From: Desulfolutivibrio sulfodismutans DSM 3696
Lineage (GTDB): Bacteria; Desulfobacterota; Desulfovibrionia; Desulfovibrionales; Desulfovibrionaceae
Direction of reading: 5' to 3'
Assembly (NCBI RefSeq): GCF_013376455.1
Contig: NZ_CP045504.1
Location: forward strand, 4,299,001 to 4,363,000
DNA: 64,000 nt
Under the pieces are notes generated by a model. That model was not told the origin of the DNA. It saw nothing but the letters and a program-made list of their open reading frames with translations, and did not search any database. A program made the translations under genes and the position numbers. Positions within the stretch are counted from its first letter, which is position 1; every line of letters starts with the position of its first letter. Of this stretch, positions 58,298 through 64,000 are shown piece after piece.

Positions 58298-59560
58298 GAG
58301 ACCGTTGCACGGGAAAATGGCACAATTCTATTGTAATTTTAGGCAATTATGCTATATTTTCTCCATCAAAAATGATGGAGGCGATCATGAGCGAGCGCAA
58401 TTCCAAAAAGCCCGGTATTGCCGACTACGTCGTGTCCCATCGCAGGCACAAGGAATGCTTTCTGGATGAGATTGATCGCCTCATTGATTGGAAGCCGTTT
58501 GAGAAGCTTCTTCGAAAAAAGCTCAGCCGAGTCGTCAATGCCGTTGGTAATCCTGCATATGCACCGTTGCCGATGTTTAAAATCCTTCTGCTCCAGAGGT
58601 GGTACAACCTGAGCGACGCGGCGGTGGAGGAATGCTTGTACGATCGGTTGTCCTTTGTCCGATTCGTGGGCCTTTCCCTTGATCATGACGAGGTGCCCGA
58701 TTCCTCGACCATTTGCCGGTTTCGGCAGAGCCTGCTTGAAAAAAACGTCTTGAAGCGGCTTCTGGACAAACTCAACCATCAACTCCAGCGGCGCGGCTTA
58801 CTGGTACGTGAAGGAGCCATCGTGGACGCGAGCGTCATCACCTCCTCGCGCCGCCCCCTCAAAGTAATCGATATTCTTCCCGAAGATCGCGAGGAAGATG
58901 ACGACGAGGCGTCGGACGTAACCATCAGCTACTCCGATGACGCCGATGCGGCCTGGTTGCGCAAAGGGAACCGGGCTTATTACGGCTACAAAGTCCATGC
59001 GGCCACGGACAGCCGGGACGGCTTTCTCCTCGGCGGCCATGTCACGCCCGCCAACCGTTCGGATACGCAGGAATTCGTGGATATTCTTGATGAGATTGGC
59101 CCCATGCCAGGGGGCCGCATCTATGCGGACAAGGGATACAGCAGCCAGTTGAACAGGCATGTGCTCCAAGCTCGGAGACTTGCCGACGGCATCATGCATA
59201 AGGCCGCTCGCAACCGTGCGCTGAACCCCGCCGAAAAAGCGGCAAATCGTCAAGTTAGCAGCGTCCGGTCGAAGGTGGAACGGGCTTTCGGAACGCTCAA
59301 AAGAAGTTATGGCTTCTTCCGGACGCGTTACCTGGGGGTAGCCAAGGTTGAACTTGAATTTTTACTCAACGCTATGGCTTTCAACTTGAAAAAAGCGGTG
59401 CTCAAAGCGGGATGTTGAGGAACACTTACGCTAAGGAGTGACGAACGCCGCCTCAAGGTGAAACAAGATCAGCGCTGTCGGCTAAACGACGGCGGAAACA
59501 GACGACCGAGACCTTTCGAGAGAATTCCGTAACGACATCAGAGGATTGTGCAGCGGTCTC
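58298..59560 (+). mobile_element. IS5-family insertion sequence, 1263 bp
   Basis: Terminal inverted repeats GAGACCGTTGCAC (58298-58310) and, inverted, GAGACCGCTGCAC (59548-59560) match at 12 of 13 bases. The direct repeat GAAAA flanks both ends (58293-58297 and 59561-59565). The element carries one transposase in the same direction as the gene it disrupts. An AT-rich stretch at 58319-58370 probably holds its promoter. Intact ends and duplicate suggest a recent insertion. Confidence 0.92.
58387..59418 (+). CDS. IS5-family transposase
   Basis: 343 residues. N-terminal helical domain with ILLLQRWYNLSDAAVEECLYDRLSF, as in IS5. DDE catalytic residues are expected in IVDASVI (near 145), YADKGYSS (near 246) and VERAFGTLKRSYGFFRTRY (near 297). 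It appears intact. The ATG at 58387 has TGGAGGCGATC upstream. The same frame is open upstream to the disrupted gene, so a fused 438-residue product from 58102 is also possible. Confidence 0.93.
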   Translation: MSERNSKKPGIADYVVSHRRHKECFLDEIDRLIDWKPFEKLLRKKLSRVVNAVGNPAYAPLPMFKILLLQRWYNLSDAAVEECLYDRLSFVRFVGLSLDHDEVPDSSTICRFRQSLLEKNVLKRLLDKLNHQLQRRGLLVREGAIVDASVITSSRRPLKVIDILPEDREEDDDEASDVTISYSDDADAAWLRKGNRAYYGYKVHAATDSRDGFLLGGHVTPANRSDTQEFVDILDEIGPMPGGRIYADKGYSSQLNRHVLQARRLADGIMHKAARNRALNPAEKAANRQVSSVRSKVERAFGTLKRSYGFFRTRYLGVAKVELEFLLNAMAFNLKKAVLKAGC

Positions 59561-59565
59561 GAAAA

Positions 59566-60263
59566 GGAAAACATACAAATATGCATTGCAGTTTCCGGAT
59601 TATGAACCAGATGAGCGCACGAGGTTGGCAAGACGCTGTTTGGAAAAGGGTTTTTCAAGTCGAGGAAGTGAATGCAATGAAGTCACAAAATATGAATTGA
59701 CAGCTCTTGCACAGGCAAAGATTGCATATGTGAAATATGTTTTTGACGTATGCAGAAGATCTAATGTTAAAGCTATAGGTAGTATTGTAGATAGATCGTC
59801 GGCGATCCCCCAAGGGGCCGATTATCTCAGGAAGGACTATGCTTACCTCTTTGAAAGGTTCTATTATTATCTTGAGAATGTACATCGATCTGAAATGGGA
59901 TATATCGTTTTTGATGAGCTTGACAAATCACAAAGCCATATCCTCCTGGATCAAATGGAAGCGTATTTCATTAAAACGAAGAAAGGACGTGACCGGGCGG
60001 CAAGGATCATTCCGGAACCGTTCTTTGTCCACAGCGATATGAGTAGTCTTGTCCAAGTCGCTGATATTTTGGCATATGTTTTGTCGTGGGGGAAGGTGCT
60101 TCCAACAAAAGAATCCTGCCGCCCAGAACTTGGGGAGGTGGCACAAAGGGCCGTGGCCTTGCGAAGCGATGCCAGACGTGAAATCGCAGAAATCAAGAAA
60201 GGGCAGGAGTCGATCATCTATGGATTCGCATTGATTGAGAATCTTTGCGCCGGAGGAAAATAA
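59566..60263 (+). pseudogene. DUF3800 gene, 3' part
   Basis: The remaining 231 codons, beginning with the Lys/Tyr-rich stretch (RKTYKYALQFPDYEPDE) that joins the 5' part. It contains the second acidic region (IVFDELDKSQ) and SSLVQVADILAYVLSW, the conserved LxQxAD motif of DUF3800. A TTG at 59586 could start translation of this half alone, but without a ribosome-binding site. It is clearly AT-richer than the surrounding genes. Confidence 0.85.
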
Positions 60264-60460
60264 AAAAGGCAATGCCGACTTGCGCCAGCAAAGCCTCCAG
60301 CTAAAAGATAGGTAGGTATCGTTTTTCTGTCAAGACGATTTTCTGCCTCCTCACTTTCCCGCCTTTCCGGGCTCATCGCCCCTCATTGTTTTTCGTCTCC
60401 CTGACGTTTTCACCGTTGGTCCGCCCCTTGCATCCCTCCCGGTCGAGGAGGACTCCTTCC
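60264..60460. other. Intergenic region upstream of flgF
   Basis: No gene, and no perfect sigma-54 or sigma-28 flagellar promoter, was found in these 197 bases, although the flg operon should start here. Confidence 0.4.
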
Positions 60461-61243
60461 ATGGACATGAGCATGTACAGCGCGCTTTTCGGGGCTTTAA
60501 GCAACGAAAACCGCCTCAACATCAGCGCCAACAATTTGGCGAACATCAACACCACCGGCTACAAGCGCGACCAGGTGTCCTTCCACGACACCTTCGTGCG
60601 CTACGCCCATGATTATCACCCCGACCCGCGCGGAACCATCCGCGAGGAAGAGCTTCTGCCCGAGGCCGAGCTCATCGCCAAACCGCGCCTGTCCATGCAG
60701 CAGATCGACTTCTCCCAGGGGGCGCTGCAGGCCACGGGCAACACCTTCGATCTGGCCATCCAGGGGCCGGGATTTTTCCGGGTGCGTTCTCCGGACGGGG
60801 ACTATCTGACCCGTAGCGGAGCCTTTATGCGCGGCCCGGATGGAACGCTCATGACCGACCAGGGCTATCAGGTGCTTGGAGAGGGAGGCGCCATCGACAT
60901 CCCGGCGGGCAAGGTCATCACGGTGGCCGGAGACGGCCAGATCTCCGTGGACGGCGCGCCCGTGGGCACGCTGGACCTGGTAGCCGTGGCCGAGCCCGAG
61001 ACCCTGGAGAAGTACGGGTCCAACCTCTACCGGGGGAATGATGGCGCAGCCATCCAATCCCAGGCCATCGATCCGGCCCTGACCCAGGTGGTGCAGGGCT
61101 ATCTGGAAAAGCCCAACGTGGAGGTGGTTTCGGAGATGGTGTCCATGATCGAGACCCAGCGGACCTTTGAGGCCTACCAGAAGGTCATGACCACCTCTCA
61201 GGAACTTGACACCCGGGCGACCAGGGTCGGTTCGGACAAATAA
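60461..61243 (+). CDS. flgF: Flagellar basal-body rod protein FlgF
   Basis: 260 residues. N-terminal rod motif NRLNISANNLANINTTGYKRDQVSF and C-terminal VVSEMVSMIETQRTFEAYQKVMTTSQE are the self-assembly ends of the family; the middle holds GFFRVRSPDGDYLTRSGAF. It forms the proximal rod. GAGGAGGA lies upstream; the longer in-frame start at 60386 adds non-family residues. First gene of flgFGAHI. Confidence 0.93.
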   Translation: MDMSMYSALFGALSNENRLNISANNLANINTTGYKRDQVSFHDTFVRYAHDYHPDPRGTIREEELLPEAELIAKPRLSMQQIDFSQGALQATGNTFDLAIQGPGFFRVRSPDGDYLTRSGAFMRGPDGTLMTDQGYQVLGEGGAIDIPAGKVITVAGDGQISVDGAPVGTLDLVAVAEPETLEKYGSNLYRGNDGAAIQSQAIDPALTQVVQGYLEKPNVEVVSEMVSMIETQRTFEAYQKVMTTSQELDTRATRVGSDK

Positions 61244-61261
61244 CGCAGGAGGTTGACGCGT

Positions 61262-62044
61262 ATGATGCGTTCTCTTTGGACGGCCACCACCGGCATGGTG
61301 GCCATGCAGATGCAGATAGACACCATGTCCCACAACCTGGCCAACGTGAACACCATCGGCTTCAAAAAGAGCCGGGCCGAGTTCGAGGATCTCATGTACC
61401 AGACCCAGGCCGTGGCCGGCACCGAAATCGCCGGCGGCGACCGCCTGCCCACCGGCCTTCAGGTAGGCCTTGGCGTGCGGCCCACCACGGTGCACAAGTT
61501 CTTTACCCAGGGCGATCTGCAAAACACCGGCAACCAGCTCGACATCGCCATCGAGGGCGACGGGTTTTTCCGCCTGGACGTCAACGGCCGCGAACTCTAT
61601 TCCCGGGCCGGCTCCTTCAAGCTCAACCAGGACGGCACCATCGTCTCGGCCAACGGCTATGTCCTGCAGCCTGAATTCGCCGTGCCCCAGGAGACCAAAA
61701 ACATCACCATCACCGAGGGCGGCCACCTGGCCTGCCTGGATGCGGACGGCGAGGAACTGGCCGGGGTGGACATCCCCCTCTACACCTTCATCAACCCGGC
61801 GGGCTTAAGCGCCGAGGGCCGCAACCTCTATTCCACCACCGAGGCCTCGGGCGACCCCGAGGAACTCAATCCCGGCGACCAGAACGCAGGCATCCTGGTC
61901 CAGGGTTTCCTGGAAATGTCCAACGTGGAGCTTGTGGACGAAATGGTGGGGCTCATCGTGGGCCAGCGGGCCTATGAGGCCAACTCCAAGGCCATCACCA
62001 CCGCTGACGGCATGCTCCAGACAGCGGTCAACGTGAAGCGGTAA
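61262..62044 (+). CDS. flgG: Flagellar distal rod protein FlgG
   Basis: 260 residues starting MMRSLWTATTGMVAMQMQID, with SHNLANVNTIGFKKSRAEFEDLMYQT, the extra segment that is specific to FlgG, and the C-terminal GLIVGQRAYEANSKAITTADGMLQ. It builds the distal rod. GGAGG lies nine bases before the ATG; a TTG at 61253 is less likely. 18 bases after flgF. Confidence 0.97.
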   Translation: MMRSLWTATTGMVAMQMQIDTMSHNLANVNTIGFKKSRAEFEDLMYQTQAVAGTEIAGGDRLPTGLQVGLGVRPTTVHKFFTQGDLQNTGNQLDIAIEGDGFFRLDVNGRELYSRAGSFKLNQDGTIVSANGYVLQPEFAVPQETKNITITEGGHLACLDADGEELAGVDIPLYTFINPAGLSAEGRNLYSTTEASGDPEELNPGDQNAGILVQGFLEMSNVELVDEMVGLIVGQRAYEANSKAITTADGMLQTAVNVKR

Positions 62045-62050
62045 CCTGCC

Positions 62051-63052
62051 ATGAACAGCACGGGACGTATCTTTGACTCCGCCCGGGCCGCCATCTTTGC
62101 GACAGTGGTCTGCCTGGGGGGCGTTTTGTGCGCACCGACGGCCCAGGCCGCCTGGATGCTGCGCATCCTCCCGGCGGCCTGCGCGGACGGCGAGAGGGTG
62201 ACGCTACGCGACATCGCCGCGCCTGATCCGGGATTTCCCGAAGACGCCTGGGCCATCCTGGGGGCCACGGCCCTGTGGGCCGCCCCTGCGCCGGGACAGT
62301 CCCAGACCCTGTCCGGGGCCGAACTGCCGGGCAGGCTGCGGGCCTACCTGAAAGACGCCCCCGTGGAATACGTCCTGCCGATGCAGCTTGTGGTGCGCCG
62401 GGGAGGACGGGTGGTCCAGCGCACGGAACTGGAAAATCTCGTCGTCGATTTCTTGACGCCGCGTCTGTCCGGGCTGCCCGGGCGGACATGGCTGAGCGGG
62501 GTGGAGACCCCGGAATACCTCTTTTTGGCCGAGCACGACCGGCTGGCCGTGGAAATGGCCGCCGGAAGCACGACCAACGGCCCGGGGCCGACGGAACTGC
62601 GGCTGTGCGTGGCCGGCCAGGATGGTCGCACGGTCAGCAAGGTGGCGGCCAAGGCCGTGGTCAACCAGACGACCCGGGTGGCTGTGGCCAGGCGGCCGGT
62701 CAATCCCCGCGACGGGGTTTTGACTCAGGAGCTGGTGTCCTTCGAGGAACGCAATCTGGCCGGGCTTCCCGGACGCCCCTGGGACGGCGCGGGCGTGCCC
62801 GTGCGCCTGGTGCGCGGCGTGGGGCAGGGACAGGTGATTTTCGCCCAGGACGTGGAGCCCATGCCCGTGGTGCAAAAAGGCGACAAGGTGCTTTTGGTGT
62901 ACGAAGGCGGCCGCATCCGGCTTCAGGTGGACGCCCTGGCCGAATCCGACGGCGCGCCGGGCGGGCGGGTGACGGTGCGCAACTTGCAAAGTGAACGGAA
63001 AGTCATCGCCTCGGTGCGCGACAAGAACACCGTGGTCGTCACCGAAAGGTGA
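62051..63052 (+). CDS. flgA: Flagellar P-ring assembly chaperone FlgA
   Basis: 333 residues with signal peptide to about 34. The C-terminal SAF domain contains VNPRDGVLTQELVSFEERNLAGL, GQVIFAQDVEPMPVVQKGDKVLLVYE and a final VRDKNTVVVTE, the usual FlgA end. It helps FlgI form the P ring in the periplasm. Six bases after flgG. Confidence 0.92.
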   Translation: MNSTGRIFDSARAAIFATVVCLGGVLCAPTAQAAWMLRILPAACADGERVTLRDIAAPDPGFPEDAWAILGATALWAAPAPGQSQTLSGAELPGRLRAYLKDAPVEYVLPMQLVVRRGGRVVQRTELENLVVDFLTPRLSGLPGRTWLSGVETPEYLFLAEHDRLAVEMAAGSTTNGPGPTELRLCVAGQDGRTVSKVAAKAVVNQTTRVAVARRPVNPRDGVLTQELVSFEERNLAGLPGRPWDGAGVPVRLVRGVGQGQVIFAQDVEPMPVVQKGDKVLLVYEGGRIRLQVDALAESDGAPGGRVTVRNLQSERKVIASVRDKNTVVVTER

Positions 63053-63068
63053 TCAAGGGGGATATCCC

Positions 63069-63800
63069 ATGAATCGTACCGCCATCCTGGCCATGATCGT
63101 CTGCGTCACCGCCTCCGGCGCGTTGGGCTGTTCTTCGGCGAGCAAGCGGCCCGCCCCGGCGCCGACCTTGTCCGAGCCGGTCTTCCAGGCCCCGCCCGCG
63201 GCGGAGAACCCGGGCTCCATCTTCAGCCAGTCCCAGGCCGGGTTCCTCTTCGAGGACAACCGGGCCAGGCACATCGGCGACATCGTCATGGTCAACATCG
63301 TGGAGAACTCCCGGGGCAAGAATAAGGCCGAGACCAAGTCCGACAAGGATTCCACCGTGGACATCGGTGTGGAGAACTATTTCGGGAACCGGACCTTCGA
63401 CGGTTCCCTCACCGGACAACTCGGCGGCCCCAATTTCGGCTTGGTGGGCAACACCGGCCAGAACGCCATGGTCAAGGCCGGGACCAGCAACAAGTTCAAG
63501 GCCAAGGGCGAGACCAAGCGCGAGTCCGACGTCAGCGCCTCCATCGGCTGCCGGGTGGTGGCCATTCTGCCCGGCGGGGTGATGCAGGTGGAAGGGGCGC
63601 GCGAGACCAAGGTCAACGACGAAAACCAGATCATCGTGGTGCGGGGGCTGGTGCGGCCCACGGACATCGACCCGGACAACTCCGTGGAGTCCACGGCCCT
63701 GGCCGACTGCAAGATCGAATACTACGGCGAGGGCGTCTTGGCCGACCGGCAAAAGCCCGGCTGGCTGTCGCGCATCCTCGACAACGTGTGGCCATTCTAA
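63069..63800 (+). CDS. flgH: Flagellar L-ring lipoprotein FlgH
   Basis: 243 residues. Lipobox SGALGC, Cys21. Family marks are DNRARHIGDIVMVNIVENS, GCRVVAILPGGVMQVEGARE and ENQIIVVRGLVRPTDIDPDNSV with ADCKIEYYGEG and a C-terminal hydrophobic WLSRILDNVWPF. It forms the L ring in the outer membrane. The ATG at 63069 has AAGGGGGAT upstream. Confidence 0.96.
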   Translation: MNRTAILAMIVCVTASGALGCSSASKRPAPAPTLSEPVFQAPPAAENPGSIFSQSQAGFLFEDNRARHIGDIVMVNIVENSRGKNKAETKSDKDSTVDIGVENYFGNRTFDGSLTGQLGGPNFGLVGNTGQNAMVKAGTSNKFKAKGETKRESDVSASIGCRVVAILPGGVMQVEGARETKVNDENQIIVVRGLVRPTDIDPDNSVESTALADCKIEYYGEGVLADRQKPGWLSRILDNVWPF

Positions 63801-63862
63801 CCCCTGCGCACGGACGCGGCAGGCGTTCCCGGACGACGGGAACAGGAATGAAAGAGGACGTT

Positions 63863-64000
63863 ATGGGCGAGATCGTGATTGGAAGACGCGGCGACCGGAT
63901 GACGAAGTCGGCCATGGGCCGGTGGATGGCGGCGACCTTTCTTCTGTGCGCCTTTGTGTTGGGCGCGACCCAGGCCGTTCATGGCACGCGCCTCAAAGAC
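63863..64000 (+). CDS. flgI: Flagellar P-ring protein FlgI, 5' part only
   Basis: 46 codons to the window edge: a basic N-terminus, a hydrophobic signal segment (WMAATFLLCAFVLGATQAVHG) and then TRLKD, the start of mature FlgI. An AAGAGGA lies before the ATG; an in-frame ATG at 63848 is an alternative. Its place after flgH supports the call. The gene continues beyond the window. Confidence 0.8.
   Translation, partial: MGEIVIGRRGDRMTKSAMGRWMAATFLLCAFVLGATQAVHGTRLKD

Noticed and set aside
58318-58335. TGGCAC inside the left end of the insertion sequence
   Set aside because: No TTGC at the correct distance; more likely part of the element's AT-rich promoter region.
60264-60460. Possible sigma-54 promoter GGCAAT...TTGC before flgF
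   Set aside because: The spacing between the GG and GC elements is two bases too long for a -24/-12 promoter.

Overview
The window looks like a chromosomal segment of a high-GC, nitrogen-fixing, motile deltaproteobacterial sulfate reducer of the Desulfovibrionaceae type (Desulfovibrio sensu lato). This is inferred from the nifH-nifI1-nifI2-nifD-nifK order with PII-like genes inside the operon, the long NifD, the ftsH-folP-cdaA-cdaR and rimP-to-pnp housekeeping blocks, the many long perfect GC-rich hairpins between genes, and a Thi4 thiazole synthase of the sulfide-using type. No rRNA, CRISPR array or prophage was seen.

Layout. 1-6.45 kb: a small secreted protein, a small coiled-coil membrane protein, then on the minus strand a nitrogenase operon (nifH, nifI1, nifI2, nifD, nifK, a thioredoxin-like 2Fe-2S ferredoxin) with a consensus sigma-54 promoter ahead of nifH and a terminator after the ferredoxin. 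6.9-13.9 kb: overlapping plus-strand genes ftsH, folP, cdaA, cdaR (cyclic-di-AMP), then eutB-eutC (ethanolamine ammonia-lyase). 14-15.8 kb: fliM and an outer-membrane barrel protein on the minus strand. 16.3-22.5 kb: alanine dehydrogenase and a complete branched-chain amino-acid ABC transporter (livK-H-M-G-F). 22.6-28.3 kb: a small coiled-coil protein, gatB, mtnA, thi4 and der. 28.5-33 kb: little-studied envelope genes, including a secreted heme-motif/beta-propeller protein and a lipoprotein with a mirror-symmetric cysteine array, then pgpA. 33.3-44.6 kb: a GAF sigma-54 activator opposite a GldA-type dehydrogenase, a chemoreceptor, a MEMO1-family protein, two envelope proteins, and a three-gene signalling set (CBS/PAS/Hpt/ATPase kinase, CheY-like receiver, CheX-like protein).

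44.8-55.6 kb: the translation/RNA operon on the minus strand (rimP, nusA, ylxR, infB, ylxP-like, rbfA, nrnA-like, truB, rpsO, pnp), preceded by tRNA-Gly(CCC). 56-57.6 kb: mgtE, whose leader contains a 42-codon reading frame beginning Met-Asp-Pro-Asp, followed by stems that could mask the mgtE ribosome-binding site. This resembles magnesium-sensing leader peptides and is the most interesting regulatory candidate here. 57.6-60.3 kb: a small decayed accessory island with an orphan AbrB/MazE antitoxin and an AT-richer DUF3800 gene cut by a 1263-bp IS5-like element; removing the element and one 5-bp duplicate restores the frame. 60.4-64 kb: the flagellar genes flgF, flgG, flgA, flgH and the start of flgI.

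All calls come from reading translations and nucleotide patterns by eye; no database search was run. Starts were chosen by ribosome-binding site and family length, and several use TTG or GTG.
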